Positions 44,247 to 56,129 are shown, counted from the stretch's first letter. The stretch: DNA of 64,000 nt from Paraburkholderia flava (GCF_004359985.1 NZ_SMRO01000001.1:868001-932000), one strand, 5' to 3'. The notes: generated by a model from the letters alone, not told the origin. Program-made: numbers and translations.

Positions 44247-45023
44247 ATGCAAAGACACTTTCATCATCGCCACCACCACACCCACGCCCACGACGGCTTT
44301 TCGTTCCCCGACCGCTTTTCGCTTCACGCCCTCTGGCACGCGATGGGCGGCCCGCGCGGCGGTGGCGGCCGCGGCGGTTTCTTCGGTGACCCGGGCGGCT
44401 TCGGCGGCCAGGGTTTCGGTGGCGGCGGTGGCGGCCGGGGCGGGTTCGGCGGCGGAATGGGCGACGGCGACGGTTTTCCGCGCGGCCGCAAATTCACGTC
44501 CGACGATCTGCAACTGCTGCTGCTCGCGCTACTCGAAAACCAGCCCAGCCACGGCTACGAACTGATCAAGGCGCTCGAAACGCGCTCGAACGGTTTCTAC
44601 GCGCCGAGCCCCGGCATGGTCTACCCGGCGCTGACGTATCTCGAAGAACTGAACTACGTCACCGTCGAGCTCGAAGGCAACCGCAAGCGCTATGCGCTCG
44701 ACGAACCCGGCCGCGCGTATCTCGCGTCGAACCGCGAGCGCGTCGATCTGATGCTCGCGAAGCTCACGCACATCGCTCGCAAGATGGATTCGGTGCGACG
44801 CGCGTTTGCCGGCGAAGAAGCACTCGACCCGAACGAAGGCGGCTGGCTGCCGGAACTGCTGCGGGCCCGTCACTCGCTAAAGCATGCGCTGATGATGCGC
44901 ACGAACGCGCCGCTGGACGAGCAGCGACGCATCGCGGAGATCCTCGATCGCGCGACGCAGGAAATCGAAGGCGGTGGTCCCGCGCCGGCAACGGAAAGAA
45001 CGGGAAGCCGCGACGGCCGCTGA
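44247..45023 (+). CDS. PadR-family regulator with metal-binding N-terminus (YqjI-like)
   Basis: 258 aa. The first 15 residues hold eight His (HFHHRHHHTHAH), followed by a Gly/Phe-rich spacer to about residue 75. The PadR winged helix follows (about 83-165: LQLLLLALLENQPSHGYELIKALE, TYLEELNYVTVE). E. coli YqjI has the same His-rich extension, binds nickel or iron and represses yqjH, the gene for a ferric reductase. Here a YqjH-type gene follows (87-bp gap), so the pair is conserved. An AT-rich palindrome overlaps its own promoter. Confidence 0.9.
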   Translation: MQRHFHHRHHHTHAHDGFSFPDRFSLHALWHAMGGPRGGGGRGGFFGDPGGFGGQGFGGGGGGRGGFGGGMGDGDGFPRGRKFTSDDLQLLLLALLENQPSHGYELIKALETRSNGFYAPSPGMVYPALTYLEELNYVTVELEGNRKRYALDEPGRAYLASNRERVDLMLAKLTHIARKMDSVRRAFAGEEALDPNEGGWLPELLRARHSLKHALMMRTNAPLDEQRRIAEILDRATQEIEGGGPAPATERTGSRDGR

Positions 45024-45110
45024 TCGCCCGCCCGCTTCACGTCGCCTGCCCAGCAGACTCAGCGCGGCCGCCGCCACACACAGAAGCATCAAAGAACAAG
45101 GAGCATTCCC

Positions 45111-45926
45111 ATGCAGGAACACATCGATCTGGCGGTCTCTCGCGTTCGCCATCCGCTGAAATTCCGTCTGCTGCGCGTGGCGCGTATCCGTGGGGTGACG
45201 CCGCATCTGCTGCGCGTCACGCTGACCGGCGACGATCTGGACGACTTCGCGTCCGCGTCGTTCGACGATCACGTGAAGGTCTTCTTCCCCGCACCGGGCG
45301 AAGACCAGCCCGTCGTACCCGAAGCCGGCCCGAATGGTCCGGTGTTTCGCGACGACGTGCCTCGTCCGGTTGCACGCGATTTCACACCGCGCCGGTTCGA
45401 CCGCGCAGCACGCGAACTCGATCTCGAGTTCGCACTGCACGAAGCCGGTCCCGCTACCGAGTGGGCATTGCAGGCGAAGGTCGGCCAGTGTCTCGGCATC
45501 GGCGGGCCGCGTGGTTCGCTGGTGATCCCGACCGGGTTCGACTGGCATCTGCTGATCGGCGACGACACCGCACTGCCCGCGATCGCGCGGCGGCTCGAGG
45601 AATTGCCGGCCGGCACGCGCGTCGCAGCCGTGCTCGAAGTGGCGGATCCGTCCGCGCGCATCGAGTTCGACACGGCGGCAGACGTACACACGGTATGGCG
45701 TTATCGCGAGGATTCGCCGTATCGCGGCGACGCATTGCTGCAGGCGGTACGCGACACCTATCTGCCGGACGGCGAGGGCTACGTCTGGGCCGCCGGCGAA
45801 TCGGCGACGATGCGTGCCGTGCGTTACCACCTCTGCACGGAGCGCGGCATCGACAAGTCGCGCATCCGCGCCGCCGCTTACTGGAAACAGGGCTCGCAGG
45901 CCGTCCACGAAAACCTCGACGACTGA
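45111..45926 (+). CDS. siderophore-interacting protein, FAD/NADPH ferric reductase (YqjH-like)
   Basis: 271 aa. N-terminal FAD-binding barrel (VARIRGVTPHLLRVTLTGDDL, RRFDRAARELDLEF, then VGQCLGIGGPRGSL) and C-terminal NAD(P)-binding part (LLIGDDTALPAIARRLEEL, VWAAGESATMRAVRYHL). It reduces ferric-siderophore complexes in the cytoplasm to release ferrous iron. It follows the PadR gene, which should repress it. Confidence 0.92.
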   Translation: MQEHIDLAVSRVRHPLKFRLLRVARIRGVTPHLLRVTLTGDDLDDFASASFDDHVKVFFPAPGEDQPVVPEAGPNGPVFRDDVPRPVARDFTPRRFDRAARELDLEFALHEAGPATEWALQAKVGQCLGIGGPRGSLVIPTGFDWHLLIGDDTALPAIARRLEELPAGTRVAAVLEVADPSARIEFDTAADVHTVWRYREDSPYRGDALLQAVRDTYLPDGEGYVWAAGESATMRAVRYHLCTERGIDKSRIRAAAYWKQGSQAVHENLDD

Positions 45927-45981
45927 TGCCACGCGCCCTTCACTCTCATCGCGGCCGCACCGGCCGCAAGGAACTTCATCT

Positions 45982-47238
45982 ATGTACTCATTGAGTGCAA
46001 CGCACGAACGCCGTCTGCTATGGCTGCTCGCGCTGACGCAGTTCACCATCATCATGGACTTCATGGTGATGATGCCGCTCGGTCCGCAGATCATGCACGC
46101 GTTCAACATCTCACCGTCCGCGTTCGCCGCGGCCGTGTCGGCGTACTCGTGGTGCTCGGGGCTGTCAGGCCTGCTCGCCGCGACGTATATCGACCGCTTC
46201 GACCGGCGCAAGCTGCTGCTCATCGTGTATGCGCTGTTCGCCGTATCGAACCTCGCGTGCGCGTTCGCCGACAGCTACCCGCTGCTGCTCGCGGCCCGCG
46301 CGTTTGCCGGCCTCACCGGCGGCGTGCTGGGCTCGATCATCATGGCGATCGTCAGCGACGTGATTCCGGTCGCACGCCGCGGCGCTGCAACGGGCACGAT
46401 CATGACCGCGTTTTCGATTGCAGCGATTGCCGGCGTGCCGGCCGGCGTGATGCTCGGCGCGCATTTCAGCTGGGCTGCGCCGTTCGTGTTGCTGGTGGTG
46501 CTGTCGGTGATCATCTGGATTGCCGGGTCGACCATCGTGCCGACGCTCAACCAGCATCTGGCGAAGCGACCACCGCCGCTGTCGGAAGTGCTGCCGAACC
46601 TGTACAAGCTGTTCGCCAATGCGCGGCACCTGAACGCGTTCGCGCTGACCTTCCTGGTGATGATCTCGCACATGCTGGTGATCCCGTTCATCTCGCCGAC
46701 GCTCGTCGCGAATCACGGTATCGCACCCGCGCAACTGTCGTGGCTGTACATGGCGGGTGGTGCGGCGACGTTCTTCACGTCGCGCGTGATCGGCCGGCTC
46801 GCGGATCGCTACGGCAAGCATCGCGTGTTCCGCGTCTTCGTCGTGCTGTCGATGGTGCCGGTGCTGTTCGTCACGCATCTGCCCGAAGTGTCGTTCCTCG
46901 TGATGCTGGCGTTCTTCCCGATCTTCATGATCGTGATGTCCGGGCGGATCGTGCCGATGCAGGCTCTGCTGACGACGGTGCCGCAACCGTCGCAACGCGG
47001 CGCGTTCCTCAGCGCGAACAGCGCGCTGCAGGCGCTCGGCACCGGCTGCGGTGCGTGGTTCGGCGGATTGATGCTGTCGTCGGGTAGCGGCGGTCAGATT
47101 CTCGGCTACGGCGCGGTCGGCTGGATCGCGGTAGCGGTCGCGCTGTGCGCGGTGCTGTGGGTAGGCCGCGTGACGGCGGCAGGCGACCATCCGGCCGCCC
47201 GCCCGCCGCTCGGCGGTGAATCGATGGGCGAAGCTTAA
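45982..47238 (+). CDS. MFS transporter (12-helix, DHA1-like)
   Basis: 418 aa, start at 45982 with AAGGAA upstream. 12 predicted membrane helices, motif A region DRFDRRKLLLIVYALFA and a second RLADRYGKHRVF. Third in a PadR-SIP-MFS run, 55 bp after the SIP gene. An export role for siderophore, metal chelate or by-products is suggested by context only. Confidence 0.88.
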   Translation: MYSLSATHERRLLWLLALTQFTIIMDFMVMMPLGPQIMHAFNISPSAFAAAVSAYSWCSGLSGLLAATYIDRFDRRKLLLIVYALFAVSNLACAFADSYPLLLAARAFAGLTGGVLGSIIMAIVSDVIPVARRGAATGTIMTAFSIAAIAGVPAGVMLGAHFSWAAPFVLLVVLSVIIWIAGSTIVPTLNQHLAKRPPPLSEVLPNLYKLFANARHLNAFALTFLVMISHMLVIPFISPTLVANHGIAPAQLSWLYMAGGAATFFTSRVIGRLADRYGKHRVFRVFVVLSMVPVLFVTHLPEVSFLVMLAFFPIFMIVMSGRIVPMQALLTTVPQPSQRGAFLSANSALQALGTGCGAWFGGLMLSSGSGGQILGYGAVGWIAVAVALCAVLWVGRVTAAGDHPAARPPLGGESMGEA

Positions 47239-47289
47239 GTCTTGCCAAAAAGGTCTTGCCAAAAAGCCGCGTGGACGCGAAGTCTGCGT

Positions 47290-48450
47290 CTACGCGGCAA
47301 CTCCTGTCGCTGCAGCGGCACCGAGATCCGCCAGCGGATGCGCATCGCGCCGCCACGGCGAACTCAGAAAATGGCGCACACGTTCGGGCCGTACTTCGGC
47401 GAGCGTCGCCGGTGCCCAGCGCGGCCGACGATCCTTGTCGACCAGATGCGCGCGCACTCCCTCACAGAAATCACCGTCCGCCACCGCGCGGGCACCGATC
47501 CCCAACTCCATCCGGAAGCAGTCGGCGAGCGGCATCTGCCGGCCGCGCAATAGCGCTTCGCGCGTCACGTGCAGCATCGTCGGCGAGTGCGCGGTCAGCG
47601 CGTCATACGTCGCCTGCTGCCATTGACGCACTTCGCGCGGTGCCTCGCGATCGAGATCGTGACGCAACGACGCGACGATCCGGTCGATCCCCGACCGACG
47701 ATCGAAATACCGCATGATCAGTTGCGTGAACGGCCCGAGCGGCGCATGCGGCACGAGATTCGACGGCGGTTCGAACACACCGCGCAACGCATACAGCAAA
47801 CTGGCCGACGTCGTCGCATCGGTGGGCATGCGCTCGAGCCGCATCTCGAACGAAGCGAGCCACTCGGACGGCACGCAGACGTCGGCGAGCTGGCACATCA
47901 GCGCGTCCGCGCCGGTCAGCGTGACGCCGGTCAATCCCATGTACAACGCGGCTTCCACCGGCATCGACGCGAGGAAATGCGTCGCGCCGACGTCCGGCAG
48001 AAAACCGATGCGCGTCTCGGGCATCGCGATCTTCGTGCGCTCGGTGACGACGCGCAACGATGCGGCCTGGCCGAGCCCCATGCCGCCGCCCATCGTAATG
48101 CCGTCGAGCAGCGCGACGATCGGTTTGCCGAACGTATGCAGCGCGTAGTCGAGCCGGTATTCGTCGATGAAGAAGTCCTGCCACGCGGAGTTTCCCGCGC
48201 GCGCCAGCTGATACAGCGCACGCACGTCGCCACCCGCGCAGAAGCCTTTGTCGCCCGCGCCGCGCAGCACGAGCGCGACGATCGAATCGTCGTGGCGGCA
48301 GCGTTCGAGCAGATCGGCGAGCGTGCGCACCATGCCGTGCGACAGCGCGTTGAGTGCGGCTGGCCGGTTCAGCGTGACGATCGCGACGCGGTTGACGACG
48401 CGAAACAGTACTTCGTCCTGGGTTTCGGTGGACTGCGGGGCTGCGTTCAT
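47290..48450 (-). CDS. 3-hydroxyisobutyryl-CoA hydrolase-like (ECH_2 family)
   Basis: 386 aa, the length of HIBYL-CoA hydrolases, about 120 residues longer than simple hydratases. Crotonase motifs GFCAGGDVRALY, DGITMGGGMGLGQAASLRVV and PETRIGFLPDVGATHFLASM (catalytic Glu and Asp) are present. It hydrolyses 3-hydroxyisobutyryl-CoA to 3-hydroxyisobutyrate in valine catabolism. Its start overlaps the stop of the enoyl-CoA hydratase gene by 4 bp, in the order expected for the pathway. Confidence 0.88.
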   Translation of the reverse strand: MNAAPQSTETQDEVLFRVVNRVAIVTLNRPAALNALSHGMVRTLADLLERCRHDDSIVALVLRGAGDKGFCAGGDVRALYQLARAGNSAWQDFFIDEYRLDYALHTFGKPIVALLDGITMGGGMGLGQAASLRVVTERTKIAMPETRIGFLPDVGATHFLASMPVEAALYMGLTGVTLTGADALMCQLADVCVPSEWLASFEMRLERMPTDATTSASLLYALRGVFEPPSNLVPHAPLGPFTQLIMRYFDRRSGIDRIVASLRHDLDREAPREVRQWQQATYDALTAHSPTMLHVTREALLRGRQMPLADCFRMELGIGARAVADGDFCEGVRAHLVDKDRRPRWAPATLAEVRPERVRHFLSSPWRRDAHPLADLGAAAATGVAA

Positions 48451-49262
48451 CGCGCGGCGCCCTCCGCTTTTGAATTCGGAGTTGCGTCGGCCCCTTGCCA
48501 GCGCGGTGCGCGCTTCTCGAGAAACGCGGCAACGCCTTCGCGTTGATCGGCGCCGTCGAACAGATCGACGAACCGTTCGCGCTCAACCGCAAGCGCTGCG
48601 CCACGCGGCACCCCGTTGCGCGCCTGATGGATAAGATGCTTGCTGAACGCAACCGCCTGCGGGCTCAGCGTGGAAACGCGCGCGGCCATCTCGAGCGCGG
48701 CAGCGCGCGCACCGCCACGCGCGACCACTTCTTCGACGAGCCCGATACGCAACGCAGTCGGTGCATCGACGCGCTCGCCGGTCAGGATCATCCGCTTCGC
48801 CCAGCCTTCGCCGACGAGCCACGGCAGCGTCTGCGTACCGCAGCCGCACGGCAGCAAACCAACCGCAGTTTCGGGCAGCGCGAGTAGCGCATGTTCCTCG
48901 GCGATACGTACGTCACACGACAACGCGCATTCGAGTCCGCCGCCCATCGCATAGCCGTTGATCGCCGCGATCACGACTGCACGCGCATTCTGTAGCGCTT
49001 CGAACGCGGCACCGAAACGCACCGAAGCTTCGCGCGCAACTTCGCGGTTGCCGTCGGCGAACGTATTCAGATCGGCGCCCGCACTGAAAAACTTCGGACC
49101 GTCGCCGGTGATGACGATGGCGCGCACGCGTGCGTCTCGATCGAGCGTGCCGATCGTCTGGCGCAGTTGTTCGAGCCCGTCCGGTGTAAATGCGTTCGCC
49201 GGCGGACGATGCAGCGTCAGCAGCGCAGTGGCACCGTCGTTCACGTAATCGACGTCGATCAT
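48447..49262 (-). CDS. enoyl-CoA hydratase (probable methacrylyl-CoA hydratase)
   Basis: 271 aa. Glu residues in GGGLECALSCDVR and LLALPETAVGL are at the two catalytic positions. The usual PGxGGTQ that follows the second Glu reads PCGCGTQ here. Hydration of methacrylyl-CoA to 3-hydroxyisobutyryl-CoA is inferred from its place in the valine operon. It overlaps both neighbours by 4 bp (mmsB upstream, hydrolase downstream). Confidence 0.85.
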   Translation of the reverse strand: MIDVDYVNDGATALLTLHRPPANAFTPDGLEQLRQTIGTLDRDARVRAIVITGDGPKFFSAGADLNTFADGNREVAREASVRFGAAFEALQNARAVVIAAINGYAMGGGLECALSCDVRIAEEHALLALPETAVGLLPCGCGTQTLPWLVGEGWAKRMILTGERVDAPTALRIGLVEEVVARGGARAAALEMAARVSTLSPQAVAFSKHLIHQARNGVPRGAALAVERERFVDLFDGADQREGVAAFLEKRAPRWQGADATPNSKAEGAAR

Positions 49263-50155
49263 TGCTTGCCCCCGTCGTCGCGATACAGCTTGATCACCGC
49301 AGAGAAGTCGAGGCGCCCCGCGCCTTTCGTGCTCATCGTCTGATACAGCTGTTGCGCGAGCGCGCCGAGATAGACCGGCCGACGCGCGAGCTTCGCAGCG
49401 TCGGTCGCGAGGCCGAGATCCTTCAGCATCAGATCGGTGCCGAAGCCACCGGTGTAGCCACGCGAAGACGGCGCCGTCGCGACCACGCCAGGGAACGGGT
49501 TGTACGTGTCCGAACTCCAGCAGCGCCCCGTCGACGTGTTGATGATCCCGCCGAGCACCTGCGGATCGATGCCGAGTGCTTCGCCGAGCGACATCGCTTC
49601 AGCGACGCCCGCCATCGTGATGCCTAGCACGAGGTTGTTGCAGATTTTCGCGACCTGTCCGGTGCCGGTGTCGCCGCAATGGACGATGTTCTTGCCCATC
49701 CCCGACAGCACCGGCTTCACGTGTTCGTACGCGTCCTTGCTCCCGCCGACCATGAAGGTCAGCGTGCCGGCCGCCGCACCGCCGGTGCCACCCGACACGG
49801 GCGCATCGACGAACGTGTTGCCGTGCTCCGCGGCGAGCGCCGCGAACGCGTGCACGCTGGCGGGATCGATGGTGCTCGAATCGATGATCGTCACGCCGCG
49901 CGCGATGCCTGCGAGTACACCGTCTTCTGACGTGAGCACGCTGCGCACGTGCGCGGCTGCCGGCAGCATCGTGATTACGCATTCGGCGCCCTGCACCGCC
50001 GCTTTCGGCGATGCGGCCGACTGCGCGCCGGCATCGACGAGCGTGCGCACCGCGTCCTGGCTGAGATCGAACACGCTCAGTGCGTGGCCCGCTTTCAGCA
50101 GATTGAGCGCCATCGGTGCGCCCATGTTGCCTAGTCCGATGAAACCGATTTTCAT
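49259..50155 (-). CDS. mmsB: 3-hydroxyisobutyrate dehydrogenase
   Basis: 298 aa. N-terminal Rossmann motif GFIGLGNMGAPMALNLLKAG, substrate-binding DSSTIDPAS and DAPVSGGTGGA, catalytic Lys in GQVAKICNNLVLG, and a C-terminal helical domain. It oxidises 3-hydroxyisobutyrate to methylmalonate semialdehyde with NAD. It is 16 bp downstream of mmsA. Confidence 0.95.
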   Translation of the reverse strand: MKIGFIGLGNMGAPMALNLLKAGHALSVFDLSQDAVRTLVDAGAQSAASPKAAVQGAECVITMLPAAAHVRSVLTSEDGVLAGIARGVTIIDSSTIDPASVHAFAALAAEHGNTFVDAPVSGGTGGAAAGTLTFMVGGSKDAYEHVKPVLSGMGKNIVHCGDTGTGQVAKICNNLVLGITMAGVAEAMSLGEALGIDPQVLGGIINTSTGRCWSSDTYNPFPGVVATAPSSRGYTGGFGTDLMLKDLGLATDAAKLARRPVYLGALAQQLYQTMSTKGAGRLDFSAVIKLYRDDGGKQ

Positions 50156-50171
50156 GAGACGTCCTTTGTCG

Positions 50172-51698
<1,527 letters not shown>

Positions 51699-51857
51699 GC
51701 TGTCTCTCCAATGTTGGTCGTAGTCAGCGCATCCACGCTTACTGCAACCCCATGTCACGCCCGACGACGCGACGGAAATAAACGACCGACGAACACGCCG
51801 GCCCCATGTGCTACGTTCGTTGCACGACGCGCGCTGAACCACCAGACAGCGCGACGC

Positions 51858-53573
51858 TCATTTGCTATTCGCACCCGACAGCTCCGGAAAATCCTCTTCC
51901 CAGTACTCCCCCGGAAGACGCGCCGGCTCCGCCTCGCGTTCCAGTTCGCGACGCCGCAATTCGACGCGGCGGATCTTGCCCGAGATGGTTTTCGGCAGCT
52001 CGCTGAATTGCAATCGACGGATCCGCTTATACGACGCAAGCTTCTCGCGTGAAAACGCGAACACGCTGCGTGCAAGTTCGGGACCCGCTTCGAAACCATG
52101 ACGCACGGTGACGAATGCCTTCGGCACCGACAACCGCAACGCGTCCGCGCTCGGCACCACGGCGGCCTCGGCGATCGCTTCGTGTTCGATCAGCACGCTC
52201 TCGAGTTCGAACGGGCTCAGCCGATAGTCGGACGACTTGAACACGTCGTCGGCGCGGCCCACGTAGACGTAATAACCGTCGTCGCGACGCAGCGCGACAT
52301 CGGACGTGTGATAGAAGCCGTTGCGCATCGACTCGGCGGTCGCCTTCGCGTTGTTCGCGTAACCCGTCATCAGGCCGAGCGGACGTTGCGCGATCGGCAA
52401 CGCGATCTCGCCTTCGGTCGCCGGACAATCGTCCGCATCGACGAGTTCGATCGTGTAGCCCGGCAGCGCTCTTCCCATCGATCCGGGCACGACCGGCTGT
52501 CCCGGCGAATTGCCGATCTGGCAGGTGGTTTCGGTCTGACCGTAGCCGTCGCGGATCGTCACGCCCCACGCATGACGGACGCGCTCGATGACCTCGGGAT
52601 TCAACGGCTCGCCCGCACCGACTATCTCGCGCAGTTTCACTGCATGCGATGCAAGCGGTTCCTGCACGAGCATGCGCCACACGGTAGGCGGCGCGCACAG
52701 CGTCGTCACGTTGAAGTTGACCAGCGCCTCGAGCGTTTCCTTCGGCACGAAGCGCGCATAGTTGAAGACGAACACGCACGCCTGCGCATTCCACGGCGCG
52801 TAGAAGCAGCTCCACGCGTGCTTCGCCCAGCCGGGTGAGCTGATGTTCCAGTGAATGTCGCCGGGCTGCAGACCGATCCAGTACATCGTCGACAGATGGC
52901 CGACGGGGTAGCTCTCGTGCGTGTGTTCGACGAGCTTCGGTTTCGACGTCGTGCCCGACGTGAAGTACAGCAGCATCGGATCGGAGGCGCGCGTCGGCGC
53001 ATCGGGTTCGAATGTGGCCGGCGCATCGTACGCTGCTGAGAGACTGGTCCATCCATCGCGCGGCGCACCGGCGACGAGACGCGTGATGCTCGCATCGAGC
53101 GCAGCGAATTTGCCGGTCTCCGCGCTATCGACCACGACGTGCTGCGCGCCGCCGATCTGCACGCGATCGCGCACGTCATCGGCGGACAGTTGCGTCGTCG
53201 CGGGCAACACGATCGCGCCGAGCTTCATCGCGGCGAGCATCACGTCCCACAGTTCGACGCGATTCGGCAGCATCAGCAACAGATGATCGCCGCGCCGCAC
53301 GCCGAGCCCACGCAGAAAATTCGCCATCCGCGACGAGCGCTCCGACATCTGCGCAAACGACAGCTTGAGACCGGGGCCGGTGAGATCGTCGACGATCCAC
53401 AGCGCGGGAGTGTCGTTACCGCGCGCCATCACGTCGAAGTAGTCGAGCGCCCAGTTGAACTCGCCGAGCGCGGGCCACGCGAACTCGCGATACGCACGGT
53501 CGTAGTCCGTGCGATGACGCAACAACAGGTCGCGTGCATCGACGAAGGCTTTCGCTGCGGTGCTTTGGGTCAT
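51858..53573 (-). CDS. acyl-CoA synthetase (AMP-forming, medium-chain type)
   Basis: 571 aa. A3 motif LYFTSGTTSKPKLVEHTH, A5 motif DGYGQTETTCQ and catalytic Lys in KTISGKIRRVELR are intact. It activates a carboxylic acid to its CoA thioester through an adenylate. Placed between the acyl-CoA dehydrogenase and mmsA, it might activate isobutyrate or another branched short-chain acid so that it can enter the pathway. The substrate is inferred. Confidence 0.9.
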   Translation of the reverse strand: MTQSTAAKAFVDARDLLLRHRTDYDRAYREFAWPALGEFNWALDYFDVMARGNDTPALWIVDDLTGPGLKLSFAQMSERSSRMANFLRGLGVRRGDHLLLMLPNRVELWDVMLAAMKLGAIVLPATTQLSADDVRDRVQIGGAQHVVVDSAETGKFAALDASITRLVAGAPRDGWTSLSAAYDAPATFEPDAPTRASDPMLLYFTSGTTSKPKLVEHTHESYPVGHLSTMYWIGLQPGDIHWNISSPGWAKHAWSCFYAPWNAQACVFVFNYARFVPKETLEALVNFNVTTLCAPPTVWRMLVQEPLASHAVKLREIVGAGEPLNPEVIERVRHAWGVTIRDGYGQTETTCQIGNSPGQPVVPGSMGRALPGYTIELVDADDCPATEGEIALPIAQRPLGLMTGYANNAKATAESMRNGFYHTSDVALRRDDGYYVYVGRADDVFKSSDYRLSPFELESVLIEHEAIAEAAVVPSADALRLSVPKAFVTVRHGFEAGPELARSVFAFSREKLASYKRIRRLQFSELPKTISGKIRRVELRRRELEREAEPARLPGEYWEEDFPELSGANSK

Positions 53574-53640
53574 TCCTGTCTCCTAGCCTTAAAGTCGGCC
53601 CCTTCAGGGCTCTTCGTAAAACACCTGCTTCATTCTGCGC

Positions 53641-54774
53641 TCAAACACTCCGTGCAATCACCATTCTTTGCACCTCGCTCGTGCCTTCATAAATCTGCGT
53701 AATGCGCGCGTCGCGATAGTGGCGTTCGACCGCATAGTCTTCGAGATACCCATAGCCGCCATGAATCTGGATCGCGTTCGAACAGACCTCTTCGGCCAGC
53801 TCCGACGCAAACAGCTTCGCCTGCGACGCTTCCGACAAACACGGCAACCCCGCGCTGCGCAGCCGCGCCGCGTGATGCACGAGCAACCGCGCAGCGTTGA
53901 GGCGCGTGGTCATATCGGCGAGCATGTTTGCGATCGATTGATGGTCCTTCAGCGGCTTGCCGAACTGGACACGCTGGCTCGCATACTCGCGTGCCGCATC
54001 GAAGGCCGCGCGCGCGATGCCGACCGCCTGCGCGGCGATCCCGATGCGGCCGCCCTCGAGATTCGACAGCGCAATACGCAGCCCGTTGCCCGGTTCGCCG
54101 AGCAGGTTCGCTTCGGGAATCGCGCAGTCGTCGAACGAGATCGGACAGGTGTCGGATGCGCGGATGCCGAGCTTGTGCTCGGGACGTCCGACGTTGAAGC
54201 CCGGCGTATCGGTCGGCACGATGAACGCGGACAGCCCGCGCTTGCCGAGTTCCGGATCGGTCACCGCGAACACGATCGCGATGTTCGCGCGCGAGCCGTT
54301 GGTGACGAACTGCTTGCTGCCGTTGAGCACCCATTGGCCGTCGCGCAGCACCGCACGCGTGCGCAGGTTGTTCGCCTCCGAGCCGGCCTGCGGCTCGGTC
54401 AGACAGAACGCGCCGAGCAGGCGGCCGCTCGCGAGGTCGCGCAGATAGCGTTCCTTCTGCGCGTCGGTGCCGTAATTGAGGATCGGTCCGCAGCCGACCG
54501 AGTTGTGCACGCTCATCAGCGTCGCGCAGGACGCGCAGCCGGCGGCGATCTCTTCGATCGCGAGCGCATACGCGACGTAGTCGGTGTACGAGCCGCCCCA
54601 TTCCTGCGGCACGATCATCCCGAGCAAGCCCAGCTCGCCCATCTGCGTCACGACTTCCGGCGGCAGCCGGCTCTCGCGGTCCCACTGCGCGGCATGGGGC
54701 ACCAGTTGTCCGACCGCGAAGTCGCGTGCTGCATCGCGGATCATCCGCTGGTCGTCGGTATAGAAATCGTTCAT
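53641..54774 (-). CDS. acyl-CoA dehydrogenase (probable isobutyryl-CoA dehydrogenase)
   Basis: 377 aa from the ATG at 54774 (GGTGGA upstream; a GTG 9 bases earlier is less likely). FAD-binding motifs [16 protein letters not shown] and [24 protein letters not shown] are present, and the catalytic Glu is in [15 protein letters not shown]. It heads the valine operon and should form methacrylyl-CoA from isobutyryl-CoA. It is divergent from an AraC regulator. Confidence 0.92.
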   Translation of the reverse strand: MNDFYTDDQRMIRDAARDFAVGQLVPHAAQWDRESRLPPEVVTQMGELGLLGMIVPQEWGGSYTDYVAYALAIEEIAAGCASCATLMSVHNSVGCGPILNYGTDAQKERYLRDLASGRLLGAFCLTEPQAGSEANNLRTRAVLRDGQWVLNGSKQFVTNGSRANIAIVFAVTDPELGKRGLSAFIVPTDTPGFNVGRPEHKLGIRASDTCPISFDDCAIPEANLLGEPGNGLRIALSNLEGGRIGIAAQAVGIARAAFDAAREYASQRVQFGKPLKDHQSIANMLADMTTRLNAARLLVHHAARLRSAGLPCLSEASQAKLFASELAEEVCSNAIQIHGGYGYLEDYAVERHYRDARITQIYEGTSEVQRMVIARSV

Positions 54775-55035
54775 CGTGTCCACCGTCGGTACGTGAGGTG
54801 CATCGGGTTGCGCCGCAACATGGACGGGCGCCTGTATCGGTCAAGTGTAGGCAACCCGCAGGCCGCGTTCGATGCCTCACGCGATCAATCGCAGTGAGCG
54901 TATTTGCCATACTGCCCGCACGAGCCGCGTGCCGTCTAGCGGGATCGCCGGATGGCACATGAGTTGCGTGAGCGCATTTGCCAGCGAGCGGCACATCCCG
55001 GACAATCCGGTTCCATCTCCCGCCACCGCCTTCCG

Positions 55036-56058
55036 ATGAAAAACGACAGAGGCACGATCTCCATCAGTCTGGTCGAAGAAACGCTCGCGCTCGCACGGGG
55101 GCGTGGGCTCGACGTCGGGCCGCTCGTCGATGCGGCGGGCATCGCGCGGCCGATGCTCGCGTCGTCGAAAGGCCGGGTGTCGCAGACGCAGTACGGCGCG
55201 CTGTGGGCCGGCATCGCCCGCGCGCTCGACGACGAGTTCTTCGGCCAGGACTCGCATCCGATGCGCTACGGCAGCTTCATCGCGATGACCCAGACCGCGC
55301 TCACCGCACGCGACGGCGCGCATGCGCTCGCGCGGGCGGTCGGCTTCATGCGGCTGATACTCGATGACCTGCACGCGGAAATCGACGCCGACGCGACGCG
55401 CGTGCGGCTCGTGTTCGTGCATCGCGAACGCAAGCCGCCGCCGACGATGTTCGCGTACGCGACATACTTCATCCTCGTCTACGGGCTGGTCTGCTGGCTG
55501 GTCGGGCGGCGCATTCCGCTGCAGCGCGCGTGTTTTCGCTGCGCGAAGCCGCCTGCCGCGCACGAGTACCAGTTGATGTTCTGCGACGACATGGCGTTCG
55601 ATCAGGATGCGTCCTATGTCGACCTCGCGCCGGAATTCATGACGCTGCCGGTCGTGCAGAGCACGCAGTCGGTCAAGCCGTTCCTGCGCGACGCGCCGGG
55701 CAGCTTCGTCGTCAAGTATCGCAATCCCGGTTCACTCGCTGCGCGCGTGCGCAAGGCGCTGCGTGCACTGCCGGCCGCCACATGGCCCGCCGCCGACGAC
55801 ATGGCTGCGCGTCTGAACGTCGCCGAAGCGACGATGCGCCGTCGGTTGAAGCAGGAGGGCCATACGTATCAGTCGCTGAAGGACGATCTGCGGCGCGACG
55901 TCGCGATCGCCGAGCTGCAGGACACCGACCGCACGATCGCCGACATCGCGCTCGCCGTCGGCTTCGCGGAACCGAGCGCGTTTCATCGCGCGTTCCGCAA
56001 ATGGACCGGGATGCGCCCAGGCGACTACCGTCCGGCGCAGCGTGCGGAATCGGACTAA
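55036..56058 (+). CDS. AraC-family regulator, probable activator of the valine operon (MmsR-like)
   Basis: 340 aa. About residues 10-200 form an Arabinose_bd-type sensory domain (PF12625-like: LVDAAGIARPMLASSKGRVSQTQYGALW). The C-terminal 100 residues form the AraC DNA-binding domain (MAARLNVAEATMRRRLKQEGHTYQSLKDDLRR, IADIALAVGFAEPSAFHRAFRKWTG). It is divergent from the acyl-CoA dehydrogenase gene across 261 bp. In Pseudomonas, MmsR activates mmsAB in the same position. The start at 55036 lacks a good ribosome site, and an in-frame start at 54952 cannot be excluded. Confidence 0.85.
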   Translation: MKNDRGTISISLVEETLALARGRGLDVGPLVDAAGIARPMLASSKGRVSQTQYGALWAGIARALDDEFFGQDSHPMRYGSFIAMTQTALTARDGAHALARAVGFMRLILDDLHAEIDADATRVRLVFVHRERKPPPTMFAYATYFILVYGLVCWLVGRRIPLQRACFRCAKPPAAHEYQLMFCDDMAFDQDASYVDLAPEFMTLPVVQSTQSVKPFLRDAPGSFVVKYRNPGSLAARVRKALRALPAATWPAADDMAARLNVAEATMRRRLKQEGHTYQSLKDDLRRDVAIAELQDTDRTIADIALAVGFAEPSAFHRAFRKWTGMRPGDYRPAQRAESD

Positions 56059-56129
56059 GCTGTAAGCACCGGGGTTCGCCCTTTCTGCCGGCATGCCGCG
56101 ATGCATCATCGCGCAGCCGGCCGTCGACG

